Positions 1-8,933 of a DNA stretch of 64,000 bases are shown here, one piece after another. Origin of the DNA: DTDR01 sp964505415 (lineage in GTDB: Bacteria > Hydrothermota > Tepidihabitantia > Tepidihabitantales > DTDR01). Where the stretch lies: the NCBI GenBank assembly GCA_964505415.1, contig CAZDHW010000004.1, forward strand, positions 1 through 64,000, read 5' to 3'. Below the pieces are notes generated by a model, which had not been told where the DNA came from, ran no database searches, and saw only the letters and a program-made list of their open reading frames with translations. Within the stretch, counting starts at the first letter, position 1, and each line of letters starts with the position of its first letter. The position numbers and the translations under genes were made by a program.

Positions 1-2
1 AA

Positions 3-71
3 GCAGTTTTAGATGGTGATATTGAAGATTTTATCTTTGCCTATTTGACTAAAAAATATCCCTCTTATTGA
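3..71 (+). CDS. C-terminal end of an unidentified protein (partial)
   Basis: An open frame enters from the left edge and ends at a TGA at 69-71, giving 22 residues that finish in LTKKYPSY. It is too short to assign to a family. The codon choice looks coding, but the length allows little certainty. Confidence 0.3.
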   Translation, partial: AVLDGDIEDFIFAYLTKKYPSY

Positions 72-144
72 CCCTACGGGTATTAATCTTTTTTCTCTAT
101 TATAAGTTATTGAAAATAAAGGACTTATTAATAAAAATGGACTC

Positions 145-173
145 TTGACTTTTTTTAGATTTTGTTATATTTT
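145..173 (+). promoter_or_regulatory. Probable promoter of the gene at 200
   Basis: TTGACT at 145-150 is followed 17 bases later by TATTTT at 168-173, or 15 bases later by TATATT at 166-171. A Shine-Dalgarno-like AGAGGA lies just before the ATG at 200. The -10 box is ambiguous. Confidence 0.4.
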
Positions 174-199
174 TATGCATAAAAAATTAAAGAGGAAAA

Positions 200-822
200 A
201 TGAAAAAGTTATTTATTTTATCTTTAATTACTTTATTTCCATTTTTAATTTTTAACCAAGAAGAACCAATATCCAAAAAGACCCATTATTATTTAAAAGA
301 ATGGATAAACGAAGAAGGACTTTTAGAAGCTTGTATATTAGAAGGTGATTCAATACCTCCGGAATCAATTCCAGAAGGATTTATAAAGGTTTCTGTAGAG
401 GAATTACACGCAAAAGGATATTTAACTGGCGAAGAAGAACTACAATGGCTGGCAGAAAAAGGTGTGTTTCCGGAGACTGTTTGGGCGGGTTCTGGGAGAT
501 GGGGTTGTTCTTGGGCCCACTGTTGGCGAGAAAACGGATTATTACAAGGGACAGGAGGGTCTTTGACCGAAACTCCTATAGAGGAAAAAATTCGTGTAAA
601 AAATATATTAAGAAAGACAACTGCGAGAAGAACGAGTGAAAGAAGATCGAGACCTCAGTCAATCACGGGTCCGGGTAGAGTTGATGTACGCTGGCCATTG
701 ATACAGTGTTCCAAAACAATAATGAATTTTTACAAGTAGAAATCATAGGCACACATATTTGGAAAGCTGGGGAGCCTGATTCAATTGTTAGGAATACTTA
801 TGCTCGGGATTATGTAAGATGA
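200..822 (+). pseudogene. Secreted protein gene interrupted by a frameshift
   Basis: The frame opening at 200 begins with a signal peptide (MKKLFILSLITLFPFLIF) and reads about 165 sensible residues. It then runs into a poor tail and stops at 739. In another frame, from about 685 onward, a coding-like stretch reads DTVFQNNNEFLQ and continues to a TGA at 820-822, overlapping the ATG of the next gene at 819 in an ATGA arrangement typical of this genome. The simplest reading is one gene of about 207 codons broken by a single indel between 685 and 699, either a real mutation or an assembly error. Strict reading of the first frame would give a 179-residue protein ending at 739. I do not recognise the family. 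The product would be exported. Confidence 0.5.
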
Positions 823-2096
823 AAAAATTTTGGTTAATTTTCTTTTCTTTTTCCTTTCTTTTTGCCTATGATACTTTATGGTTTAGAGTCTATGATACTG
901 GAGAGTATGAAGATTCTTATGGAATAGGGATTGACCCGTGGGGAAATATAATCATTTGTGGGGAAAGAGGTTTTGGAATTTTGCTTATAAAATATTCTCC
1001 AGCAGGTGAAGTTATCTGGTCAAAAACTATTGAGGATGAAGATAGAGTTTGGGCACCTGATTTAGCGGTTGATAAAGAAGGGAATATTATTGCTGTCGGA
1101 GAATATTATCGGGGGCCCCAAGATTTTGGCGGTTATATAGTTAAATGTGATAATGAAGGTAATATCTTATGGTTTAGAAAATTTCCAATAAATGGAGGGT
1201 GTGTGTTTAATAGCGTAGTGTGTGACGATTCCAATAATATTTTTGTTGTCGGTTGGTACGAAGAAGAGAATAATATTAATATTATTTTAATTAAATATTC
1301 GCCACATGGTGAGACAATATGGGTAAAAAGATATGATTTGGGTGAGGAATTTGAAGCTATTACCGGTTTAATACGGGATAGAGAAGGAAATATTATTGGC
1401 ACAGGCGCAATTGGCATCCTTATTCCTTCCATCTATGACTTATTAACTATAAAGTTTAATAAAAATGGAGAGATTGTTTGGATATCTCGAATAGATTTTA
1501 ATGAAAATGATTGGGGAGAGGATGTAGCAATTGATTCGGCTAATAATATCTATATTTGTGGTTTTACTGGCAACTTTTCCCTTATCCATTCTTTTATTAT
1601 TAAATATACTCCATATGGCGATACCCTTTGGAAAAGATTTTATGAAGATTATTATAGTCATGGTACTGCTGTGGCTATTGATAAATTAGGAGATATTTTG
1701 GTTGCTGGCTATGTAAAAGATATTCATAATATATCTAATACTCTTTTAATAAAATATTCTCCTTTTGGTGATACTATTTTTTCCAAATGGTATAATTTTA
1801 ACTCTGATAGGGGGATGTGGGCTTGGAGAATGGTTTTGGTAAACGATTCTAACTATATTTATATCACTGGTAACTTTAATAATGGAAGGGATTGGGATAT
1901 TTATCTAATGAAACTTACTTCTCAGCCGACAATTAAGGAAAAGGTTTCTCATAAGATTTTGTTCACTTTGGGAAAGGAAATAAAAGAGGTTTATGATATT
2001 ACCGGAAAGAGAATAAAAGATTTAAAAAGGGTGAAAAAAGGGGTTTATTTCTTTAAATATAACAAGAATAAATACTTTAAAGGAAAGTTGTTTTAA
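819..2096 (+). CDS. Secreted beta-propeller protein with C-terminal sorting-like tail
   Basis: The 425-residue product opens with a signal peptide (MKKFWLIFFSFSFLFA) and then carries about seven repeats of roughly 45 residues. Their recurring elements are D..GNI[IL]..G and LIKYSP.GE..W, as in SBBP/delta-60-type beta-propellers. The last 60 residues (VYDITGKRIKDL..VKKGVYFFK) resemble the type A sorting domain of type IX secretion cargo, which suggests export to the cell surface. No catalytic site is visible, so binding or a structural role is likely. The ATG overlaps the end of the frameshifted upstream gene (ATGA), suggesting translational coupling. It is a close paralogue of the next gene, with long stretches of near-identical DNA. 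Confidence 0.75.
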   Translation: MKKFWLIFFSFSFLFAYDTLWFRVYDTGEYEDSYGIGIDPWGNIIICGERGFGILLIKYSPAGEVIWSKTIEDEDRVWAPDLAVDKEGNIIAVGEYYRGPQDFGGYIVKCDNEGNILWFRKFPINGGCVFNSVVCDDSNNIFVVGWYEEENNINIILIKYSPHGETIWVKRYDLGEEFEAITGLIRDREGNIIGTGAIGILIPSIYDLLTIKFNKNGEIVWISRIDFNENDWGEDVAIDSANNIYICGFTGNFSLIHSFIIKYTPYGDTLWKRFYEDYYSHGTAVAIDKLGDILVAGYVKDIHNISNTLLIKYSPFGDTIFSKWYNFNSDRGMWAWRMVLVNDSNYIYITGNFNNGRDWDIYLMKLTSQPTIKEKVSHKILFTLGKEIKEVYDITGKRIKDLKRVKKGVYFFKYNKNKYFKGKLF

Positions 2097-2127
2097 AATA
2101 ATTCTTTAATTATAATGCTAAAATATT

Positions 2128-3423
2128 ATGCTTAAAAACGAGGCTAAAATAAAAAAGATATTAATTTTAATTTTCTTCTCTTTTTCCTTTCTTTTTGCCT
2201 ATGATACTTTATGGTTTAGATTGGGTGATGCCGGATTTTCTCGGGGAGTAGAGATTGACCCGTTTGGGAATATAATTGTTTGCGGAGAGAGAAATTTTAA
2301 TGTTTTACTACTTATTAAATATTCCCCATCGGGAGAAATCATCTGGTCAAGAATTATTCATCATGATGAAGACCTACTTTCTCTCCCTAGTTTGGCGGTT
2401 GATAAAGAAGGCAATATCATTATGGTGGCTGGGTATTTTCGATATCCTCCCGGTGAGTTTTGGGGTTATATAGTTAAATGTGATAATGAAGGTAATATCT
2501 TATGGTTTAGAGAATTTACAATAAATAGATGGTGTTGGTTTAGGAGTGTTGTGTGTGATGATTCCAATAATATCTTTCTTGCCGGTGTGTATGGAGAGGG
2601 AGAAGATGATAATATTGTTTTAATTAAATATTCACCAAATGGCGATTTAGTATGGACAAAAAGGTATGATTTTGGTGGGCTGCAAGAAGAGATGACTGCT
2701 TTAATACAAGATAAAGAAGGAAATATAATTGGTGTAGGAGAAACTGGTGATGGCGAAATTTTTGACCTATTAACTGTGAAGTTTGATAAAAATGGAGATA
2801 CTATTTGGGTATCTCGTATAGATTTTCAACCGGAAGATTGGGGAAAGGATGTAGCGATTGATTCATCTAATAATATTTATGTATGCGGTGATGTGTATGT
2901 ATGGGGGTCGGTGGTTGATACTCTTTATTCTTTTGTTGTTAAATATAATCAAAATGGCGATACCCTGTGGACAAGATTTTATAAAAATCACGGTAGTTCG
3001 GCAATTTCTGTTGATAAATTGGGAAACGTCTTGGTTGCTGGTTTTACAAAAGAAAATGGAATATATTATACTCTTTTAATAAAATATTCTCCCTTTGGCG
3101 ATACTATCTTTTCCCAATTGTTTAATTTTAGTCCTGATAGTGGAATGTGGCCAGATGATATGGCTTTGGTAAATGATTCTAATTATATTTATATAACCGG
3201 CACCTTTCATAGCGGAAGGAATTATAATATTTATCTAATGAAACTTCTTTATCAACCGGCAATTAAGGAAGAGGTTTCTTACAAAGTTTTATTCACTTCT
3301 GAAAAGAAAGCAAAAGAATTTTATGATATAACCGGAAAAAGGCTAAAAGATTTGAGAAGAATAAAAAAGGGAGTTTATTTCTTTAAAGATAAATACTTTA
3401 AAAAGGTTATTATTTTAAATTAA
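2128..3423 (+). CDS. Secreted beta-propeller protein, tandem paralogue
   Basis: The product has 431 residues with the same plan as its upstream neighbour. A signal peptide (the hydrophobic run before FAYDTLWFR) is followed by about seven propeller blades with D..GNI and LIKYSP motifs, and then a C-terminal tail YDITGKRLKDL..IKKGVYFFK. The N-terminus carries about ten extra charged residues before the signal peptide, so an internal start is possible. The two genes are separated by only 31 bases and probably arose by recent tandem duplication. The gene ends exactly at the assembly gap, so any third copy or further operon member would be hidden. Confidence 0.75.
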   Translation: MLKNEAKIKKILILIFFSFSFLFAYDTLWFRLGDAGFSRGVEIDPFGNIIVCGERNFNVLLLIKYSPSGEIIWSRIIHHDEDLLSLPSLAVDKEGNIIMVAGYFRYPPGEFWGYIVKCDNEGNILWFREFTINRWCWFRSVVCDDSNNIFLAGVYGEGEDDNIVLIKYSPNGDLVWTKRYDFGGLQEEMTALIQDKEGNIIGVGETGDGEIFDLLTVKFDKNGDTIWVSRIDFQPEDWGKDVAIDSSNNIYVCGDVYVWGSVVDTLYSFVVKYNQNGDTLWTRFYKNHGSSAISVDKLGNVLVAGFTKENGIYYTLLIKYSPFGDTIFSQLFNFSPDSGMWPDDMALVNDSNYIYITGTFHSGRNYNIYLMKLLYQPAIKEEVSYKVLFTSEKKAKEFYDITGKRLKDLRRIKKGVYFFKDKYFKKVIILN

Positions 3424-3523
3424 NNNNNNNNNNNNNNNNNNNNNNNNNNNNNNNNNNNNNNNNNNNNNNNNNNNNNNNNNNNNNNNNNNNNNNNNNNNNN
3501 NNNNNNNNNNNNNNNNNNNNNNN
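3424..3523. other. Assembly gap (100 N)
   Basis: Exactly 100 undetermined bases, the conventional length for a scaffold gap of unknown size. The true distance between the flanking contigs cannot be read here. The neighbouring tandem repeat may have caused the assembly break. Confidence 0.99.
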
Positions 3524-3685
3524 TAAGTGAACTCACATTATTAACGCTAACAATAAATTTATAAATAAAGCTAAAAAGACTAATTTAGAGTTAGAATTTA
3601 ATGTTTTTAAGCTGTAAGATTTGAAAAGGTTTTAAAAATGAGGTAGAAAGGCGTCCCCTGAATGGTAGGGGTATTAGAAGGCATT
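3524..3685. other. Gene-free stretch between the gap and tolB
   Basis: These 162 bases hold no convincing gene. Both strands are broken by stops. A small inverted repeat (CCCCT at 3655-3659, AGGGG at 3667-3671) lies just beyond the tolB stop and could be a weak terminator, but no clear T-run follows on the minus strand. Confidence 0.5.
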
Positions 3686-4966
3686 TTATTTAAATATTGG
3701 TGACCAGGCTGGCGAAGTAGCATTTCCTAAATTTGTTATTTTTCTTTGATTACTCCCATCATAATGCATAGTATAAATTTCCCAATTACCAGTTCTATTA
3801 GAGGAAAAGACAATATGGAGACCATCAGGAGAGAAATAGGGGTCTTCATTATTACCTTCAAAAGTTAATTGTTTAGTAAAAGAACCATTAATATCCGTTA
3901 GAAAAATCTGATTTTTGTTATCTTTTGTTCTTGAGACATAAACAATTAAATCGCCCCTTGGTGACCAATTTGGTGAAGTGTTATAATTTCCTTCGTAGGT
4001 TAGCCTATTTAAGTTTGTACCATCAATATTGATGGTGTAGATTTGAGGTGTTCCTGAACGGTCGGAGCAAAAAACAATCTCTCTTCCCGAAGGGCTGAAA
4101 GAAGGGGAGATAGCTATAGAACCAGCAAAAGTAATATTTTTAGGCAAACCACCGGCAACAGGAATTAAAGCTAAATTCATTCCACCATTAGTAGAAAAAG
4201 AAAAACAGAGGTGTTTATCATCGGGTGAAAAAGTTGGTGTCGCGGCCATTCCTTTTCCGCTATAAAAAAGTTTCGTAATTTTTTTATTAAGATCATAAAA
4301 GAAAATTTTTAAATTATTATTATCGTAAGCTGAATAAACAATTTTATCACCTTTTTTTGACCATTCAGGTGAAAGTTTTAATTTACCATCATTTGTTAAT
4401 TTTTGAAAGTTATAACCGTCATAATCACAAAGGGCTAACTCTTTCCCTTTGTCAGTTTTTATTAAAAAAACAATTTTCGTTTGGCAGATACCATCGTTAC
4501 CAGTTAAAATTTTTATTAAATCGTCACTTATTTTGTGGGCAAAACTTCTTACATTTGTTCCTGGTAGATATTCATATTCTTTTTTAGTGATCAATTTTTG
4601 AATATTTAATTCGTATAATCTTATTTTCAAAAATGGTCTTTTCTTTTTTGAATATAAATCACCGCAAATTAAAATATCAGCTGTGGTCTTTCGCCAATTT
4701 TTAAAATCAACTTTCTTTTCATCGGTAGAATAATTTTTACCCTCTTCTGGATAACAGATTTTAAAATATAAAGAAAAATCTAAGTCATTAGTAATTATCT
4801 CTTTAATCTCTTTAACAAAAGATGAATAATTACCGATCAACTCTTTTTCTATATTGAAGTCGGCAATCACTATGGGAATTTTTTTCTTAACTCCTTGGGT
4901 AGTAATTCTTGCCCAAATTTCTAACTCTCTTGATTGATTGAATAAAAATAATATAAGAAAAAACAT
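3686..4966 (-). CDS. tolB: TolB-like periplasmic beta-propeller protein
   Basis: The 426-residue protein has a short hydrophobic N-terminus (signal peptide), then an N-terminal alpha/beta domain that matches TolB_N in layout (IPIVIADF, then ADILICGDLY). The C-terminal half contains about six WD40-like PD40 blades with the recurring SP.FSPDG..I.FSS pattern and ..QIYTINIDG.. strands. TolB belongs to the Tol-Pal envelope system in Gram-negative bacteria and acts in the periplasm; no Pal, TolQ, TolR or TolA gene is in this window. It is the last gene of the tig-clpP-clpX operon, starting two bases after the clpX stop. PD40 propellers also occur in unrelated secreted proteins, but the N-terminal domain favours TolB. 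Confidence 0.8.
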   Translation of the reverse strand: MFFLILFLFNQSRELEIWARITTQGVKKKIPIVIADFNIEKELIGNYSSFVKEIKEIITNDLDFSLYFKICYPEEGKNYSTDEKKVDFKNWRKTTADILICGDLYSKKKRPFLKIRLYELNIQKLITKKEYEYLPGTNVRSFAHKISDDLIKILTGNDGICQTKIVFLIKTDKGKELALCDYDGYNFQKLTNDGKLKLSPEWSKKGDKIVYSAYDNNNLKIFFYDLNKKITKLFYSGKGMAATPTFSPDDKHLCFSFSTNGGMNLALIPVAGGLPKNITFAGSIAISPSFSPSGREIVFCSDRSGTPQIYTINIDGTNLNRLTYEGNYNTSPNWSPRGDLIVYVSRTKDNKNQIFLTDINGSFTKQLTFEGNNEDPYFSPDGLHIVFSSNRTGNWEIYTMHYDGSNQRKITNLGNATSPAWSPIFK

Positions 4967-4968
4967 TT

Positions 4969-6195
4969 TTAGGCTTTTTTTCTTCGGTATTGTTTTTCAA
5001 TAAGAATAGGTTTTTCTTTTTCTAAAATTACTTCAGGAGTAATCACACATTCAGAAATATTTTTCATATTAGGCAGGTCAAACATTATATCTAACATAGT
5101 TTTTTCTAAAATACTTCTTAAAGCCCGGGCACCGGTTTTTTTCTTTAAAGCAAGTTCAGCAACAGTTTCTAAGGCTTCTTGAGTGAAAGTTAATTTTACT
5201 CCTTCCATTTCAAAGATTTTTTCGTATTGTTTAATAAGAGCATTTTTTGGTTTAGTTAAAATATCAATTAAGGCATTTTTATCTAAGGAATGTAAAGATG
5301 CAATCACCGGAAAACGGCTGATAAATTCGGGAATTAGACCGTATTTTATTAAATCTTCCGGTTCAACCATCGCCAACAATTCATCTACCGTTTTTTCTTT
5401 TTTGGAATAGATTTCGGCTTTAAAACCAATACTTTGTTGTTTAATCCTTGCTTCCACAATTTTTTCTAAACCCGAAAAAGCACCGCCAGCAATAAAAAGA
5501 ATATTTCGGGTGTTAATTTGAATATAAGATTGCTCTGGATGTTTTCGGCCACCTTGAGGTGGTACGTTAGCAATTGTTCCTTCTAAAATTTTCAATAAGG
5601 CTTGCTGTACCCCTTCACCAGAGACATCACGCGTGATTGATGGTGAATCGCTTTTTCTACTTATTTTATCAATTTCATCAATGTAGACAATCCCAATTTC
5701 GGCTAAAGGAATATTATAATCAGCTGCTTGGATTAGTCTTAAAAGAATATTTTCCACATCTTCACCGACATAACCAGCTTCTGTTAAAGGAGTGGCATCG
5801 GAAATAGAGAAAGGTACTTTAAGAAACTTGGCTAAGGTTTCCGCGATTAATGTTTTACCAACACCGGTAGGACCAATTAATAAAATATTACTTTTTTCTA
5901 TTTCGACATCAGTCTTATTGGCAATTATTCTTTTATAATGGTTATAAACCGCTACCGAAATTATCTTTTTTGCCTGTTCTTGCCCAACGATATATTCGTC
6001 TAAAAAGCTTTTAATTTCCGCCGGTGTTGGTAACTGCTTTAAAGTAAGAATACTATTGGTAATCTTTTCTTGGGATTTTAAAATATTATAGCAAATACGA
6101 ATACAATCTTCACAAATATAGCCCTTTCTGCCCGCCACAACCTGTTTTAATACTGATTGGGGTCGGTCACAAAAGGAGCAACGGATTTCTTTCAT
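4969..6195 (-). CDS. clpX: ATP-dependent Clp protease ATPase subunit ClpX
   Basis: The 408 residues contain every ClpX landmark: N-terminal zinc-binding cysteines C6, C9, C28 and C31; Walker A GPTGVGKT at 108-115; pore loop GYVGED at 141-146; Walker B IVYIDEID at 169-176; and the IGF tripeptide at 256-258 that docks on ClpP. The hexamer unfolds tagged proteins and feeds them into ClpP in the cytoplasm. The ATG shares one base with the clpP stop (TAATG), so the two are translationally coupled and should be made in step. The length is normal for the family. Confidence 0.98.
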   Translation of the reverse strand: MKEIRCSFCDRPQSVLKQVVAGRKGYICEDCIRICYNILKSQEKITNSILTLKQLPTPAEIKSFLDEYIVGQEQAKKIISVAVYNHYKRIIANKTDVEIEKSNILLIGPTGVGKTLIAETLAKFLKVPFSISDATPLTEAGYVGEDVENILLRLIQAADYNIPLAEIGIVYIDEIDKISRKSDSPSITRDVSGEGVQQALLKILEGTIANVPPQGGRKHPEQSYIQINTRNILFIAGGAFSGLEKIVEARIKQQSIGFKAEIYSKKEKTVDELLAMVEPEDLIKYGLIPEFISRFPVIASLHSLDKNALIDILTKPKNALIKQYEKIFEMEGVKLTFTQEALETVAELALKKKTGARALRSILEKTMLDIMFDLPNMKNISECVITPEVILEKEKPILIEKQYRRKKA

Positions 6196-6779
6196 TATTT
6201 TCTTTTAACAATTATTTCATCAATAATTCCGTATTCTTTTGCCTCTTCGGGCGACATAAAGAAATTTCTATCAGAATCTTTTTCAATTTTTTCTTTTGGT
6301 TGTCCCGTATGAATAGATAAAATAGTATTAAGACGGTCTTTTAATCGGGTTATCTCTTTTGCGTGGATGATAATATCCGTAGCTTGACCCGAGAGCCCAT
6401 GGATTTCTGGTTGATGAATCATAATTCGGGAATTTGGTAGGGCGTATCTTTTCCCTTTAGTTCCAGCAGCTAACAACAAAGCAGCGATACTGGCGGCTAA
6501 ACCCATACAAATAGTCACCACATTAGGCTTTATATATTGCATCGTATCATAAATTGCTAACCCGGAAGAGACGTAACCACCAGGGGAGTTGATATAAAGA
6601 TAAATATCTTTATCCGGGTCTTCAGCTTCTAAAAATAGCAGTTGGGCAATAATTAAATTGGCAACATTATCATCTACTGGTGAACCTAAAAAAACAATTC
6701 TTTCTTTTAAAAGGCGCGAATAGATATCATAAGCCCTTTCACCCCGAGCGGTTTGTTCAATCACGATAGGTACATACAT
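6195..6779 (-). CDS. clpP: ATP-dependent Clp protease proteolytic subunit ClpP
   Basis: The 194-residue serine peptidase has the nucleophile Ser97 in GLAASIAA, His122 in MIHQPE, and the head-domain INSPGG motif at 63-68. The third triad position, in the conserved stretch corresponding to ERDRFLS of E. coli ClpP, reads SDRNFFMS here, placing Asn172 where Asp is expected. Listeria ClpP1 is a known case of Asn at this position, with low activity alone. The gene has a strong AGGAGG site, lies 12 bases after tig and overlaps clpX by one base. It probably forms a tetradecamer that works with ClpX. Only one clpP is visible in the window. Confidence 0.97.
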   Translation of the reverse strand: MYVPIVIEQTARGERAYDIYSRLLKERIVFLGSPVDDNVANLIIAQLLFLEAEDPDKDIYLYINSPGGYVSSGLAIYDTMQYIKPNVVTICMGLAASIAALLLAAGTKGKRYALPNSRIMIHQPEIHGLSGQATDIIIHAKEITRLKDRLNTILSIHTGQPKEKIEKDSDRNFFMSPEEAKEYGIIDEIIVKRK

Positions 6780-6791
6780 TTTTTACCTCCT

Positions 6792-7973
6792 TCAATCTTC
6801 AATAATATTCGCTTTTTCTAACAAGTATTTTAAAACCTTTTCTTCTAAAAGTATTCTTTTTAAATAATCGCTTCTCTTTAATAAATCTATCTTTTCTTTT
6901 TCTAAATTTTCAAATTGTTTTAGCTCTTCTTCAACTTCTTCTTCTTTTATTTCAATATTTTCCTTTTTAGCAATTTTTAATAAAATAGCACTCAATTTTG
7001 CTCTTCTTTCAGCCTCTTTTAAAAATTCCCTTTTTACCTCTTCCGATAGTTCTTCTTCTTTTTTATTTAAATTTTCTAAAAAAGATTGAAACTTTTCCGA
7101 TACTAATGAAGGTGGTGGTTGAAAATCATGATTATTAATTAAATATTCAATGATTTCTTTTTTGTTATTTTCTTCAATTATTTTTTCCCTTTCTTCTTGG
7201 ATTTCATTCTCGATCTCTTCTTTTAAAGCCTTTAAGCTTTCAAAACCCAAGGCTTTAGCAAATTCTTCGTTAATTTCCGGTAACTGTTGTTCTCTTACCG
7301 AACGAACAAAAATTTTATAAAGATAATTATCAACTTTTATTTCCAATTCCTTGCCCCTTTCAACACCGATAAGATTTTTGTTAATCTCCGGGTGATTTTT
7401 TTCGTCACCCAATTTTATTAAAAGGTTCTCCTTTTTTTCTAATAGTTTATTATCTTGGTCAAATAAAGAATAATCAATCAATAAAAAATCACCTTCTTTT
7501 GCGGGTCGATCTAATTCGCTATAAGTGGCGCATTTTTCTTGTAAAAACTTAACCCTTTTTTCAAACTCTTTATCAAAGCCAGTGGGATTTATTTTTTTAA
7601 CAGGAATACCAAGATATTCTTTTAAAGGAAAATCAGGAATTACTTCTAAAAGAAGGGTGAATTTCAATTCCTTTTCCTCAGTAAGTTCGTACTCGGAAAC
7701 TTTCGCGTTACCAACAACTTGCCAATCATTTTCCTTAATTAAATTTTCATAAGTTTCACTAATTAATTTTTCAATAACCAATTCATCAATACCTTTTTTC
7801 AATTTTTTATAAATAAGCTCTTTAGGTGCCTTACCGATACGAAAGCCCGGGATAGCGATTTTATCCTTATAAATTTCTAATATTTCATCAATCTTTTTTT
7901 CAACGATTTCTTTTTCAATCGTAATATTGGCCTCTTTGAGATATTCAGTTTTATTGGTTATTGTGATATTCAA
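6792..7973 (-). CDS. tig: Trigger factor, ribosome-associated chaperone
   Basis: The 393 residues begin with the ribosome-binding domain and carry its GFRIGKAP signature at 43-50. A peptidyl-prolyl isomerase-like section follows at roughly 150-240, and then a long, charged, helical C-terminal chaperone domain. The family is usually about 430 residues, so this version is compact. It binds ribosomal protein L23 and shields nascent chains. The start is TTG, supported by AAGGAG seven bases upstream. It lies 18 bases after tRNA-Leu with no terminator between them, and precedes clpP-clpX in the order common in bacteria. Confidence 0.95.
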   Translation of the reverse strand: MNITITNKTEYLKEANITIEKEIVEKKIDEILEIYKDKIAIPGFRIGKAPKELIYKKLKKGIDELVIEKLISETYENLIKENDWQVVGNAKVSEYELTEEKELKFTLLLEVIPDFPLKEYLGIPVKKINPTGFDKEFEKRVKFLQEKCATYSELDRPAKEGDFLLIDYSLFDQDNKLLEKKENLLIKLGDEKNHPEINKNLIGVERGKELEIKVDNYLYKIFVRSVREQQLPEINEEFAKALGFESLKALKEEIENEIQEEREKIIEENNKKEIIEYLINNHDFQPPPSLVSEKFQSFLENLNKKEEELSEEVKREFLKEAERRAKLSAILLKIAKKENIEIKEEEVEEELKQFENLEKEKIDLLKRSDYLKRILLEEKVLKYLLEKANIIED

Positions 7974-7990
7974 TTTTTAACTCCTTTTTA

Positions 7991-8072
<82 letters not shown>

Positions 8073-8080
8073 TTCTAAAT

Positions 8081-8109
8081 ATTATAATTTAAATCATTTT
8101 TTAAATCAA
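8081..8109 (-). promoter_or_regulatory. Promoter for tRNA-Leu and the tig-clpPX-tolB operon
   Basis: On the minus strand TTGATT (8104-8109) and TATAAT (8081-8086) are separated by 17 bases, ending eight bases before the first tRNA nucleotide. Confidence 0.75.
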
Positions 8110-8115
8110 GTTTAG

Positions 8116-8200
8116 GGGTAAGATAAGGTGGTACTTTTTCGTTAAATAATAATTATGGCTTTAAATTATAAGGGAGTTGTATAGGGTATGATATATCATT
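8116..8200 (+). repeat. Intergenic element, copy 1
   Basis: This stretch shares GGGTAAGATAAG (8116-8127), TTTTTCGTTA (8135-8144), AAGGGAG (8170-8176) and ATATCATT (8193-8200) with 36574-36650. The first two blocks have identical spacing in both places. It ends in the 12-base palindrome ATGATATATCAT. It lies between divergent tRNA-Leu and the DUF72 gene. Its nature is unknown: a small RNA, a regulatory element or the remnant of a mobile element. Confidence 0.5.
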
Positions 8201-8231
8201 TACTTTATTTAAGAATTTATTAAAATTAGGT

Positions 8232-8933
8232 ATGGAAATTTATGTGGGAACATCCGGTTGGTATTATGATTGGAATCTTGAAGGTAATTTTGAGTGGTAT
8301 CTAAAAAATTCTAAGTTAAATGCTATTGAGTTAAATGCTTCCTTTTATCGTTTCCCTTTTCCTAACCAAGTAAAAAGTTGGGCAGCAAAGGGAAAAAGTT
8401 TAAGATGGGCAATAAAAGTTAACCGCATTATTACCCATCGTTTTAAATTGAATGAAAAAGCTTACCCTTATTATGAACGCTTTATCAAACTTTTTGAAAT
8501 TATGGACAATTATATTGATTTTTATCTCTTTCAATTACCGCCCAATTTTTCGCCAAAGATGATTGGCAAATTGAATAGATTTGTTGATTATACTAATTTA
8601 AAAGAAAGGTTTGCCTTAGAAGTAAGAAATGAGAAGTGGTTTAAAGAAGAATATTACGGGTGGGCAAAAAATAAAAAAATCACATGGGTTTCTATTGATG
8701 CGCCAGATTTTGGAGAGATAATTGTAAAAACAAATGAATATATTTATTTAAGATTTCACGGGAAAATTGTTTGGTATTCCTATGATTATTCAAAAAGGGA
8801 GTTAGAAACTATTGCGGAAAAAGTGATAGAGAAAAAGCCAAAGAAAGTTTATGCCTTTTTTAACAATAACCACGCGATGTTAAAAAATGCCCAATTATTT
8901 TATAAGATTTTAAAGAATTATGAAAAAGTTTAA
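8232..8933 (+). CDS. DUF72 (YecE-like) protein
   Basis: The 233-residue protein matches the DUF72 family, which has a TIM-barrel-like fold: IYVGTSGWYYDW at the N-terminus, IELNASFYRFP near residue 36, FLFQLPPNF near 98, FALEVRNEKW near 135, and a final YAFFNNNHAM strand. The biochemical function of the family is not established. It is probably cytoplasmic, as no signal peptide is visible. A TAAAAT box ends five bases before the ATG, so the message may be leaderless. The downstream cdd gene overlaps its end by 14 bases. Confidence 0.9.
   Translation: MEIYVGTSGWYYDWNLEGNFEWYLKNSKLNAIELNASFYRFPFPNQVKSWAAKGKSLRWAIKVNRIITHRFKLNEKAYPYYERFIKLFEIMDNYIDFYLFQLPPNFSPKMIGKLNRFVDYTNLKERFALEVRNEKWFKEEYYGWAKNKKITWVSIDAPDFGEIIVKTNEYIYLRFHGKIVWYSYDYSKRELETIAEKVIEKKPKKVYAFFNNNHAMLKNAQLFYKILKNYEKV

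Noticed and set aside
3655..3671. Hairpin CCCCT/AGGGG beyond the tolB stop as a terminator
   Set aside because: Only five base pairs and no clear T-run on the minus strand; kept as a remark and not as a feature.
8191..8200. The palindrome at the end of the first intergenic element as an operator
   Set aside because: The second copy keeps only GATATC, and no regulator gene is linked; there is no support for a specific binding protein.
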